A DNA stretch of 64,000 nt from Warburgia ugandensis (lineage: Eukaryota > Streptophyta > Magnoliopsida > Canellales > Canellaceae), in NCBI GenBank assembly GCA_035236585.1, contig CP141132.1, positions 82,574,880 through 82,638,879 of the forward strand, read 5' to 3'. How positions within the stretch are numbered: position 1 is the first letter of the stretch; each line of letters starts with the position of its first letter. Made by a program: the position numbers and the translations under genes. Below the pieces are notes generated by a model, which saw nothing but the letters and a program-made list of their open reading frames with translations, was not told the origin of the DNA and searched no databases. This document shows, one piece after another, positions 50,538-64,000 of the stretch.

Positions 50538-51770
50538 AAGTCACAAAGAGTACCACCAATGATGAGATTGTAGAGATATTTAAGCAAGTCAAGATCAACA
50601 AACTGATCTTAAACGCAACAAAACAAATCCCATCATATGCCAAATTTTTAAAGGATTTTTGCACAATCAAAAGGAAATTGAAAGTACAAAAGAAGGCACT
50701 TGTGACTAAACAAGTAATAAGTTCAATTCTTCAGCACCATGCACCCCCAAAATATAAGGATCCCGATTGCCCCACTCTCACTTGCATCATCGGCAACCAT
50801 AAGATTAACCACGCTTTATTAGATCTAGAACAATCTATGTTTAGCTAGGACTAAGAGACCTCAAGCCAATAACTACTACACTCCAGTTAGCTAATAAATC
50901 AATGGTAATACCTAGGGGAGTAATAGAAGATGTGCTAGTTCAAATAAAGCAATTCTTTTTCCTAGTCGATTTTCTAATTTTAGACACACAACTAGAGTTG
51001 AATGAGCAAAAGGAAATCCATGTCATACTTGGATGTCCACTTTTTGGCTAAGTCCAATGCCTTAATAAACTGCAAAAATAGTGTAATGAAGCTTTAATTT
51101 GGCAACATGACATTAGAATTAAACATATTTGATATATGTAAGCAACCTAATGAACTTACTGATGACTTACCCTGTATCAACATGATAAATTCAATTGTAC
51201 AAGATCATTTTCAATCATCTTCCTTGTAGGACCCACTTGAGGCCTATTTGGCCCACTTTAATGAGTTTAATGATAATGCATTAATAAAAAAAGTTAATGC
51301 CCTTCTTGATTCTGTTCCTATCATGGATACAGAAAATTGAAAATCTCATTTCGAGGAACTTCCACCGAGGGAGTCCACTCCCGTTCTATCATCAATAGAA
51401 CTACTTAAGCTTGAATTGAAATCTCTACCATCAGATTTAAAATATGCCCATTTAGGAGAAAAAGAGACTTTTCGTGTGATAATTTCCTCCCAATTAAAAA
51501 CATCTCAAGAGAAAAAGTGTTGTAGGATGGACCATTGCTAATATAACGGACATTAACCCTTTAATCTGTACCTATAAGATATATATAGAGGATGAAGCTA
51601 AACCATGTCGTCAAATGTAAAGAAGGTTAAATCCTAATGTGAAGGATGTGGTTGGAGCAGAAGTCCTTAAGTTGCTTGATATAAGAATTATTTATCCCAT
51701 AAGTGATAGCAAATGGGTATGTCCAGCTCAAGTAGTTCCAAAGAAGTTTGGAGTGACAGTGATCTCTAAT
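50538..51770 (+). pseudogene. Protease and early pol region of the Athila-like fossil
   Basis: Plus-strand remnants: the pre-protease segment KFLKDFCTIKRKLKVQKKAL and PPKYKDPDCPTLTCIIG (about 50645-50790), retropepsin-type text (VIEDVLVQIKQFF, VILGCPLFG; about 50925-51050), a pre-RT linker (KLELKSLPSDLKYAHLGEKE, about 51410-51468), and the start of RT (VLKLLDIRIIYPISDSKWV, about 51664-51720). The rest of RT, RNase H and integrase is absent. It is broken in several places. Confidence 0.8.
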
Positions 51771-51774
51771 ATCA

Positions 51775-52570
51775 TCTCTCAACTTCACCATCTTCCCATC
51801 AGTTTTTCTTCTCCATTCAGCTCTTTCCCAGTCTTCTTCGTCCCTGTTCTTCTTCCAGTCGCTGTTTTCATTGTTTCCTCCCCACTGTTTTCATTCGTTT
51901 AATCTTCAATCATTACAAATTTTCACCAACAGAATCAACAGTTTAACTTTAACCAACAGGAAAACTTTATTTTCTGAGCTTTTTCTCATTAGAACTCAAA
52001 TCAATTCTTAGATCTTGTTCTTAGGACAATTCCTAGCTAACCCATCAGTCTTGATCTTCAATCTAAAATCTAGAAATTTGATCAAAGCCATCCAAAACCC
52101 ACAATCTTTCCTTATTCCAAATTATCAAAATTTTGAAAATTATGAACAATCCAGCCATTGAATCAGTAATCAGAGTTATAAGTCAGATATTGATGAAGGC
52201 CGGTCAACTTTGATGACGCCAAATTTGAAGAAATTTGTCATAATCAAGCTAGGAAAGTATATTTTATTTGTTATTTAATTTAATTTTCTATCTTTTTGAA
52301 CTTGGAATTGTGTAAGTTTCATTAATTAAATAGATCTAAGTTTACAATTCATTGTTATTTAATTTCTGTTGTTTCTTTTATTTATGGTCAATTAAATTTT
52401 ATTTAAACTCCATAAGTTAAGTCTTCGTGGGATTAACCTGTACTTGCAAAAGCTATAATATAATAACCCGTACAGTTGCAGAAAACACAAACAGTAGCGT
52501 CTCCGTGGGCTGTACTTACATAAGCTATACTATAATAACCCATACAGTTGCGGAAAACACAAACAGTAGC
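51775..52570 (+). repeat. Right LTR of the Athila-like fossil, with terminal duplication
   Basis: This matches the left LTR from about its 39830 position (TCTCTCAACTTCACCATCTT) to the end near 52497. The last ~70 bases are repeated, so GTACAGTTGCAGAAAACACA recurs in variant form 72 bp later (markers at 52439 and 52511). Only the 3' part of an LTR is present. Confidence 0.8.
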
Positions 52571-52574
52571 TACA

Positions 52575-53670
52575 AAAACATTTATTTGGTATATTTCAAC
52601 TAGGAGACCTAGTATCAGTGAGAGAAATCAAAACTCTTAAAACTCTTTTCATTAAAAAGGTGCAATCTATTGCTGTTCTTCAAGAAGACGATAGCAAAAT
52701 GCTGGGATTGTAATATCCAAGGATGGGAAAGGAGAAGGGAAGGATAGAAAGAGTAAAATCCCTCTCGACAGAGAACAAAAATTCTTTTCTGCTCACCATT
52801 TTCAGAGATGTCATTATCAAAGGCATTTCTGCAAACATTTACTTCCTTCACATTTAAAATGTGGGCACAAATACCCAGTCTTCTAGGTTATGTGATAGGC
52901 TGGTTATGAATTTTGAAGATTTAACATGATTAAGTCTACATATAACATCTCAAGGACCATTTCCTCATAATGGTACTTCAACCTCTTCCTTTCTTATCAT
53001 TGTTTTCTTTCTTTATTACTGCCCACCTATATCCCCCATCTTGCTGTTCTCTAAAGCCTCAACTTTACCTCTGTTACAGTTTGTATTTATCTTTGATTTA
53101 ACAAAAACCACATTCTTCACTGCTCTTTCTTTAATTTCTCCTGCTTTATTACTCCCCAACAACCTAATATTCATTTTACCAAACCTTAGGCCCTTGGTTC
53201 CTTTCTTATCACATTATGATCAACCATATATTTCTATTTCTCGATTGACACATCGACAGGCATAGACAACTACATGCTTATGCTGACATAGTTCAATACT
53301 TGTGTTGGTATTTCCAAAGATTAGAAGAATTTTGCAACTTAAAGTTCAGTCCCAGTAACTCTCACCAAAACTTTCATTTGTTTAATGGATCAGCTGTTTT
53401 CTCTTGTAATGCATCCTAGAGCTTTCAATTTTTTGTATCTGCTCCTGACTACGTATCAAAGAAAAGCTACAGGAGCCTACATACTTTCTTACATTTGTTG
53501 TAGCTACAATTTCACTCAGATGGTTGCACCACATTTTTTGCAAACTATGATTGCTTACTGTAAGTTGATAACATGAATTGGTTATATATCTGTGTGCGTA
53601 CAGCATTCAGAGGTGTCGCCATTTAAGACATGGACTTTCACGTAGAATGTTGACTCAGATACAGGTGTTT
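52575..53670. other. No gene seen
   Basis: AT-rich sequence with short open frames and no recognisable domain, RNA gene or terminal repeats. Confidence 0.45.
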
Positions 53671-53673
53671 GAC

Positions 53674-53702
53674 AAGAAGAAGAAGAAGAAGAAGAAGAAG
53701 AA
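53674..53702. repeat. (AAG)n microsatellite
   Basis: About nine to ten AAG units immediately upstream of the 116/99-bp minisatellite. Confidence 0.9.
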
Positions 53703-53712
53703 ACAGGCACTG

Positions 53713-54150
53713 AATCCTTCCACTTGGTGCAATCATAGGGTTTTCCTTAAGTTCCAACATCATTTTTTATACATTCCCATCTACTTAACCAAATTCTAAC
53801 CTTGATGTTTAAGAAGAACTAGGTACCAAATCCTTCTATCTTGTGCAAGAGTAGGGTTTTCCTTAGGTTCCAATGTCATCTGATACCCCTTCCCATCCAC
53901 TCAACCAAACCCAACCTTGGTGTTCAAAATCCTTCGACCTTGTGCAAGCATAGGGGTTTTCCTTAGGTTTCGACATCATCCAATATTCCTTCCCATCCAT
54001 TTAACAAACCCTAGCCTTGGTGTTTAAGAAGAAATAGGTACTAAATCATTTTACCTTGTGCAAGCACGGGGTTTTCCTTGCGTTCCAACATCATCCTAAA
54101 TCCCTTCCCATCCACTTAAGCAAACCTAACCTTGGTGTTCAAACTCAAAC
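53713..54150. repeat. Degenerate minisatellite, ~4 units of 99-116 bp
   Basis: Units start AATCCTTC or AATCATTT at 53713, 53829, 53928 and 54044 (spacing 116, 99, 116). Each contains GGGTTTTCCTTA(A/G)GTTCCAA, CCCATC(T/C)ACTTAA and CCTTGGTGTTCAA or TTTAAGAAGAA. The spacing difference reflects presence or absence of an AAGAAGAACTAGGTACC segment. No open frame runs across the units. Confidence 0.85.
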
Positions 54151-54159
54151 CTTATAATT

Positions 54160-56280
54160 TGCAAAATGATATCCATCTCCACTCCTGAGTTTCAAAGTCC
54201 TCAAAACCCTTCTGGTTACAGAAGCTTCAGGGGTTTCCTTCATGTCCTAGATTTTGTAGATCATCTACATCCCCCTCATCATCCACTCAAATCACTATTT
54301 CGTATCTCTTTCTTTTTTTCTATGCCATCTCCAATCTAATCTTGTCTGGATCCTCTCTTTAATCATGTTCTTCTTTCTCCTATCTTCACGATCTTGTAAG
54401 ATGTTTACCAATGACAACTTCCTTCTGTGGAAGGGGCAGCTCCACCACACTCTTCAAGTCCATGAGACACTTTGATCACATGACCATTCTCCTAGAGAGT
54501 CACTTATTTCATAGTAGTCTCAGAATCTCGAAATTATCATCATATGCCAGAAGTAACTTCATTTGTCCTCTGAAATCCTTCATCTCAAGTTTCTTACATC
54601 ACCTTGCCAACGAAGGCTCTATACTCACTTTACTCTAAGCAATCTAGGATCAAGCAGCTGCATGTGGAGTCACGAAATGTCAAAAACGTATGCCCTCAAG
54701 ATAAGGGAATTCTTGGTGACCACGATAAGACCAGATACAGGCTGTAGCAATTTGGCAATGACTAGGTGATGTTTCCCACTTCCATGTGGGATAATATCCT
54801 TTTACAGTCAGAGCTTTAGCTTCTTCCATATAGCACCATGCCTGTCTCAAGGACCAATGACCTAAGATGTTGCTAATAGAAGGATTCTTTGGAAGACCAT
54901 TGAAAATCTTTTGAGCGAATTTGATTTTCTATTTAATCATTTTTTTTAGAAATGACTATTATATAAGCAAGAGGATGAAAAGTCCAAAGAGATGATTTCT
55001 CTACATTTTGCTCTTTATAGACGTTTACTAGGTTAGCACTTAATATATCTCCAAACAACCATATCTCCTCTAGTCCCCTCTTCCATTCTTCATGCAAATA
55101 TGGAAAATCCTTTGATGTCACCATGTCTTAGAAGGACTCATGCTCATTAATGCTGGCATATTTTGAGGATTAAAGCTGAAAACCCAAACTCCTAATAGAT
55201 TGCTTCCAGTTCGTACTTCATTTCTGTTTTAGTGCTAGATATGTGATCTTGAATTTCAGTAATTCAATTTCTTGCAACATCATAGGCAATTCAGAGAAGT
55301 AGGTGACACACTTGCTATACCAGGTACTTTAAACATACGTCATGGAATCCAATAGAGGGTTGTCACTCCTCTGCAGCCTTAGAATAGAATTCCACTTCAT
55401 GTAGAGTTCTTAAGGCTTTACTTTGATATTCCATATAGTTCCCCGTCTCCTTCTTGTTGCCTTCCCACTTCTCCTAGCCTAAGTCTACAAATTCAGCCAT
55501 AGAAGCAAAAAGCTGCAAGTACAGTTCTTGAAATTCTCAAAGACAACTGCTCATCAGAACCTTTTCTTTTATGGAGTTGCTACCATTTGTAAATCTTGTC
55601 CATCATCACTCATTTCATCTACTCATTGTTATGGTACCAGCTCTTGTGACCTACATTGCCTAATCACTCCCAAATTATAATGTTCTAGTTATTTCCTTGT
55701 GCAAAAACTGTACATCTCCCTCGTTAAAGAAAACTTAAATGCATTAAAATTGGAGATTATGGTTGCCGCTGGTATAGAAAGAGATTACGCTTAAGATTGA
55801 CCCGATAATCTCTTTAATATAGTTAGCTTCTTCTTTGGTAGTGAGCTTCTAGATTTGGTAGACAGAAAGTGATATAAGTTATAATTGAATACTATAATAT
55901 CACATATGGGACATCAGAAAGCACTAGCATATTCTTACATCGAAGCATAGTAATCTACCAACGAGAACCAAATCATTTGATTGGCCTCAAAATCTCATCA
56001 AATTTATTGAATTTTACCTGTGGCATAATGAATGTTTTCCCTCTTTACACAAGGAATCTTACAATCAGAAGCCAGTCGAGTCGTGAATTTAGAACATGCA
56101 CCCTCAGGTTGAGCTAATAAACAGAAAATGGGAATTTGAAATTCCATTCCCATGCAAACGGGAGATTTAGTTTATTATGTCTGATCTAAAAATTCAAGCC
56201 AAAATCACAGCAAGCAATTTCCTGTTAAGGATTTTCATGGAGAACTGGAACTTTTGGTGTTCAGTCATCAAATAAAAACA
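54160..56280. other. No gene recognised
   Basis: About 2 kb. On the minus strand an open piece, 55124-54933 (TSKDFPYLHEEWKRGLEEIW), and neighbouring text look faintly protein-like, but stops are frequent and no family was recognised. It may be decayed retroelement or gene debris. Confidence 0.35.
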
Positions 56281-56294
56281 AGATAAAACCGAAC

Positions 56295-56535
56295 CTGAAA
56301 TGGAGGAGGGATCGTCGCGGTCCGGAGGTGGTGGACCGCCGCTGGCGACGCAACACCGACCGGACCACGGGCGCGGCCTTGGAATACGAAATTGTACGAC
56401 TGCATACGAAGACGGGGATAGTGGGAGCAGAGGACGAGAAGAAGCGTTTCGACAGATAGAAAAAGGAGGGGAGGAAGGTCTGGAACGAGGAAGAAAATCA
56501 AATGTAGCTGTTGTTGTGCGACAGAGAGTTGCCAT
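56295..56535 (-). CDS. Orphan first exon, probable plastid transit peptide
   Basis: Minus strand ATG at 56535, open for about 80 codons to a possible donor CAG|GTTCGG at 56295/56294. The product MATLCRTTTATFDFLPRS... is rich in Ser, Thr, Arg and Pro and nearly free of acidic residues for about 65 positions. It then changes to VASGGPPPPDRDDPSSIS, which is the composition and likely cleavage context of a chloroplast transit peptide. GC content is much higher than in the flanks. No following exon was recognised at lower coordinates on the minus strand, so it may be a truncated gene, a gene with distant exons, or a duplicated first exon. The family is unknown. Confidence 0.45.
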
Positions 56536-56619
56536 TTCCCTCCAGCTATTTTCTTTACTAATTCTATTTGGAGAATAAATGTTCTTCTGTCCGAGCCCTT
56601 ATACATACACGTACGTACA

Positions 56620-57900
56620 TAAATGGATTAGATAGGAGCAGCATCATGAGCACACCTGGCTGGAACTCGAACGTTCCTTGTAACGCACTCCGTTGAGCGG
56701 TCATTCTTTTAAAAATATGGAAATGGATTTCTTCGAGTAATGAGACTATTGGAAGAAAAAGAAGCTCAATACATGCAGAGAGGGAGTATCTTGAATCCAA
56801 CAAGGAAGGGTTTGAACTAAAATTTTCAGGTGTACTGAGTAGAGTATTAGTATATCTGACACATAATTTAAATATGAGAATTTATCCTTGAAAAAAAAAA
56901 TATTGAATGAATAGATCATACATGAGATTTTGCTATTTCTTTTTCTTATAGGAGACATACTAATTAGAGTGAGAGCGAAATTTCCTCAAAGATTGCAAAA
57001 TCCTCTGATATCATTTGAAAGTCCAAATTTTTGTTCTTCCCCACAAATAGATTTTTATTAGGATCTTTAACAGAAAAAAATCAAATGATTATGTTGATGC
57101 ATTCGAGTAATTAAATGTTTCGCACTTAGTAAACTAGATTTATTGTCATAACCTAAATTTTTTGTTGGATAGAGCAAGGTTCAAAAGTCATTCTCAATTC
57201 TAAGGGAAATGACTTTCAACTTACTACCCAGCATCTTCCTCTCATCGGGAAAAAGATTGAGTGTTAGTAGTATCCATTTCCTTTTTATGGTCAATGTTCA
57301 ATGACCAAAGTTACATGCTTATGGATTTGATACAAAGGACTACGTCTCAGCAATTTAAAAAGAAGGTTTTTTTGCAAAATTGCCATTACTTTATGGCATT
57401 TTTGCAAGAAAACCCAACATTTTTAAATTTTACAAATTTACCATTAAGTTTTTAAGAACTGCAAATTTACCATTCTATTAGTTTTCCATCCAATTTTTCT
57501 GTTATTTTTTATGAAATTCCAATATTATCCTTGTTTCTCTTCTGACAACCCCTCTTTTCAGAGCATTTTTCAATTTATCAACATTTGGCAGCCCCTATTA
57601 CACTCTATTTCCAGCACCCCCACTCCCCGCATTGGTACCCAATTCTCCCTCCCCTCCAAGGCAGCGCTACCTGCCCCCCGCCCGTGCAATATACCTGGCA
57701 GCCCCTGGAGGGCAACACGACTAGCCTCTCCCCCTACACGGTACCCAATCAGCTCTACAGCCTCTCCCCCTACACAATACTCAAGCCCCCCTCCCAGGCC
57801 AACACAACCAACCCATCCCTCGGCAGGGTACCCGCCCTGAACCCTTAAAATACATTTTCATAAATATTTGCAAAGGCAAAGCCCTGATTTTGAAAATTTT
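56620..57900. other. No gene recognised
   Basis: AT-rich sequence with an unusual C-rich block at 57590-57840. There a Pro/Ser/Thr-rich open frame (57511-57840) contains partly repeated CTCTCCCCCTACAC and AGCCTCTCCCC strings. Low complexity and the lack of homology make it an unlikely gene. Confidence 0.4.
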
Positions 57901-58239
57901 TAAAATTCAAACAGAGAAAACATATTTTCTTTGAAATTGATTTGTTAAAAACCTGAGTGCCACCTCAAATTACTTATCATACATAGATTTTTGTATAAAA
58001 TAAATTTTTTATTGAATATCAATAGAAATACTTTTATTAAAGTTAGATCAATCAAGTGGTTCACATACACAGCCCCGGTAATCATTATATACCTTGTCCA
58101 AATATTACAATCTAAATTATAAAACAATCAATACAATCTTCCTCAAAGTAAATACCCTGAGCAATAGTTCGGTAATGATTATCCTCAAGTCTTGAACTTT
58201 CAATCTTCCTTAACTATGTCTAAGATATTGTAAATATTT

Positions 58240-58405
58240 AAACATCTACGCATTCCACTAAAGTCATGGGTTTGGTACCCAACACCTTAATTCTTAATGC
58301 TGGATGAAGTCCTCCTAGGAATCTACCAGCAGTCTGCCTATCCATACCACAGATATATTGTGCAAATCTCTTCAACTGTACAAGTTTGTTTTCATATTCT
58401 ACAAC
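58240..58405 (-). pseudogene. Gag fragment of the older Ty3/gypsy fossil
   Basis: The minus-strand text resembles the retrotransposon-gag domain: VVEYENKLVQLKRFAQYI, then a GGLHPALRIKVLG segment. It is only a fragment, assigned by resemblance to the conserved EY...RFA...F..GL..LR pattern. Confidence 0.65.
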
Positions 58406-59471
58406 AGAAATTTACAGTAAATAAAACTGAAATCTAGGCTCCGATCATGTCAGATTTAACTGATCTTGGGAATTAGTACCACTTTTGTGATTTATAAAAT
58501 TTTACAATGAATAAAACTTAAATTTTATATTTCCATTAGATTCTACTCTTTATCAGGAATTCAGAGCTTCTTTCTTATATTGATTTTGAGTTAAAATGAG
58601 CTCTGAATTGAAGTTTTAAGCTTTAGATCTATTTTGATGGTCCAGTTTTGATCTAGATTGTTAGAACACGACAAAATGAGGCTACGGGCTTCACCGTAAC
58701 AGGGAAGCGGGACGCATCGCCGTCCTCTGTGACTGCACACCCGACACTCCGCACGCATGAGCACACACCAAGGCGTGCCCATGTCAAGTGTCGTTTTGCA
58801 CGTCTCCCTGGGTGCGTGCCAAAGTTAGATCTCCGGAGATCTATTGAGACAGTTCGATCTAGACCGTCAAATCAATAGCTCCCTAGATCAATGACCAGAT
58901 ATAATGGGAATTGATCTGTGATCACACGTCCTAGGGTTTTGGGACACTTTGAACAGATCAATGGTTCAGAATCTCCAAATATGATCGATTTAGGGGTGAC
59001 TTCCACCTAGATCACCGGATCTGTTTCACCAGTGAACCAGTCGTCGATGGAACAGATTCACCAGTGATTATTACCCCCTTTGGCCAAAAAACATAGGGTT
59101 TTTGAAGGGGAGTTAAGATAGACCTACCTGGATCCAGTCTGGAGTAGAGAGATGAACTAAAGAGAGGGTTGCTAGCCGAATTTTGAAGCCCTAGCTAGAC
59201 GGCTAGGGTTTCTGTGATTTTTATGTCGCCGAGATGGTTGCCGGTGCCGAGGAAGAAACAGGGAGAGGGGAACAAGGGGAACCAGAATATGGGTCCTTGA
59301 GGCGGTGATTTGGTCAGAGGAGGAAGATCGGTGCATATTTTTACTGCGTTGGGGAAAAACCCTAGCCAGAAGTTCGTCAACTAAGTTGGGTTGGAAGGTG
59401 GGTCTAGGGATGGCCAGCCTGGGATAGGCTGGTTCCTATGCCAGGCGTGTGTGGGGACCACTGCTCCAACT

Positions 59472-59473
<2 letters not shown>

Positions 59474-59543
<70 letters not shown>

Positions 59544-59561
59544 TGTGTGTGTGTGTGTGTG
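59474..59561. repeat. (GA)n(GT)n microsatellite at the left edge of the solo LTR
   Basis: About 33 GA units to 59540 are followed by about ten GT units that run directly into the LTR terminal TGTAATGACC. The GA tract resumes after the LTR at 62236. Confidence 0.95.
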
Positions 59562-62332
<2,771 letters not shown>

Positions 62333-64000
62333 TTGATGCAATTTCATGAGATTGTTAGGAGAGGTATTTTTAGGCTTATTTTAATATTATTTTAATTAAA
62401 ATTTTAAATAATTTTTTTACTTTTCTTATTAAATTCAAAAGAGATTCCTCATCATGTTTATTCTTCATCATTGATATTCCTTGTGCTGGTTATCCCCAAA
62501 CTCACCTAACTTTTGTTGACCCCACACAAAAATGAATTGATCATTTTATCCCTATAGGTAAATATAAATTTACAAAAATTATGAAAAATAGAAAATTTTC
62601 ACCCAAGCTCAGATTTCAGCGTGCTTGCAATCATTATGACCGGTTTCCCATGAATGATTTCAAATATCTATGTTTCAAGACATGGTTCTTTTTCTTAAAA
62701 ATAATATTATATTGAATATAATATTTCACCTCAATTTTCGTAAAAATTTCAATTAATTTCAGAAAAATTGGGGTTTTCACATTCTTCCCCTCTTATAGAA
62801 ATTTTGTCCTCAAAATTTAATATAACAACTCACTTATGAGTTATCATCATCTCATTTATAATTTTTCTCTTATAGCTTGTTCTAGGAAATATTGACACTT
62901 AAGGAACTCTTTTATTTCCTTTTTGATTCATCAATTATATTATATTTTCCTTAAAAGTAGACTTTATCAAAGTCATAAAACTTTTTAGTAACCTAAAATT
63001 TTCTAACATTTCAAAATGACTAATATTTCTGAGTAATTCTTTTGTTCAAATTTCACTTTTTCTTTGATTGGTGTCATCAATCTTTACTTTGCCAATCAGT
63101 ATTTCTCATTACATTGTTACTCCCTATTTCATTCCAATAGAAATAAATCTCAATTGAAGTAATTTATGTTCTCAGTATAACCTACCAACCTTTGAAAGTA
63201 AATATTTCATCTCAATTCTAAATATTCATACTTCTATATCATTTTCTTCAAAAAAATTCCTTCTAATGATATTTCTTTCCTCAAATTTTCACTTTCATCT
63301 TGTCATAACTTGTGTAAAATATTTTTTTTTACTATCACGAAGTCATATCAATATTCTTGATGTTCTCATAATCAATTATTTGCCTTTTTCACCGTATAGG
63401 TAACATTATTGTTATACATTTTAAACTATATACTTGAAATTCATTATAAAGCATCCACAATGACTTTTATATATCATTTCTAACTCCTTATGTAAAATAC
63501 CATAGTAACTTTCTTAACTCCAATTAAGGATCAACATCAATTTTATCCTCAGAATTCATATGTCATAAAAATTTACTTTCTCTAGCTAGTCTCTACACTT
63601 ACCAAATTTGGTAAACATTTTAATTCATGATGTTTCAAAGTAAATCCATATATTGTCAATACATACTATTTCTCATTTATCTAAGAAAACTTTCCTTCAT
63701 CAAATTCATAAATATCATTTATCCCAGAAGTATAAGTCAAAATTTATATTGAGTTTTTAATTATGTCTTTCATTTCTAACTCATATTTATATGATAGTTA
63801 AGGTTACTCAACCCCCTCAATAACATTATTCATCATTTTAATCAGTACATAATCACGATGATCCATCCCTTTTCTAATAATACTTGTGTTCTCCAAAATA
63901 ACTTATTTGTCAAATAAATCCTCTGTCTAATAGTCCTTGACTTTTTAACTTACTCAGATCAATTGATGTCATTTTCTAAAATATCATAAAGAATTGAGTT

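Larger units (their letters stand above)
39300..52570 (+). mobile_element. Athila-like Ty3/gypsy LTR retrotransposon fossil
   Basis: An old plus-strand element, broken in many places and with most of pol absent. Parts: left LTR ending at about 41185; primer-binding site TGGCGCTGTTGCTTAGGA (41192-41209), close to the tRNA-Asp type used by Athila elements; a long leader; gag pieces on both sides of the nested LINEs; a protease-region piece; the beginning of an RT piece; and a right LTR matching the left. By hand count over about 230 bp the LTRs differ by roughly 9 percent, suggesting an age of several million years at common plant rates. Nested inside are two RTE LINEs, three Au SINE units and a hAT-like element. 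Confidence 0.87.

Noticed and set aside
57511-57848. Pro-rich frames of 109 and 87 aa
   Set aside because: Low-complexity C-rich block readable in two frames, with no homology signal.

Overview
The window is nuclear DNA from a flowering plant. It has split genes with GT-AG introns and plant-specific protein families, but also Au-type SINEs, RTE-clade LINEs with (TGA)n tails, and Ty3/gypsy LTR elements. The species cannot be fixed from the sequence. Host coding content is low: two well-supported genes lie in the first quarter and most of the rest is layered transposable-element debris.

Layout. 1-1.8 kb: 3' part of a degenerate RTE LINE. 4.2-12.8 kb: a WVD2-like (TPX2-domain) microtubule-associated protein gene on the plus strand, eight coding exons, about 500 aa, with a 4.9 kb last intron. 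15.0-16.4 kb: a TPR-like protein gene on the minus strand, three coding exons, 311 aa, with a TATA box and two G-boxes upstream; the two genes converge. 16.8-30 kb: sparse intergenic DNA holding RTE copies 2 and 3 (minus strand) and two Au SINE pieces. 30.6-35.6 kb: a gag-bearing Ty3/gypsy fossil with a very long LTR. 36-39 kb: a possible broken gene fragment, an Au SINE and a 60-bp minisatellite.

39-52.6 kb: an Athila-like Ty3/gypsy fossil, itself hit by two RTE LINEs joined tail to 5' end. One of these carries an Au SINE and the other a SINE dimer. The same fossil also carries a 1.1 kb hAT-like element with perfect ends. 53.7-54.2 kb: a degenerate minisatellite. 56.3-56.5 kb: an orphan exon that looks like a plastid transit peptide. 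57.9-64 kb: an old minus-strand Ty3/gypsy fossil whose LTR contains a (GA)n tract, into which a 2.7 kb solo LTR of another family inserted.

The two host genes show no sign of a shared pathway: one should bind cortical microtubules, the other is a small TPR-fold protein of unknown partner. No previously undescribed gene system is evident. The most informative structures are the nested insertions: a SINE dimer inside one target-site duplication, a 69-bp coding repeat upstream of the RTE endonuclease seen in two independent copies, and the solo LTR splitting a microsatellite.
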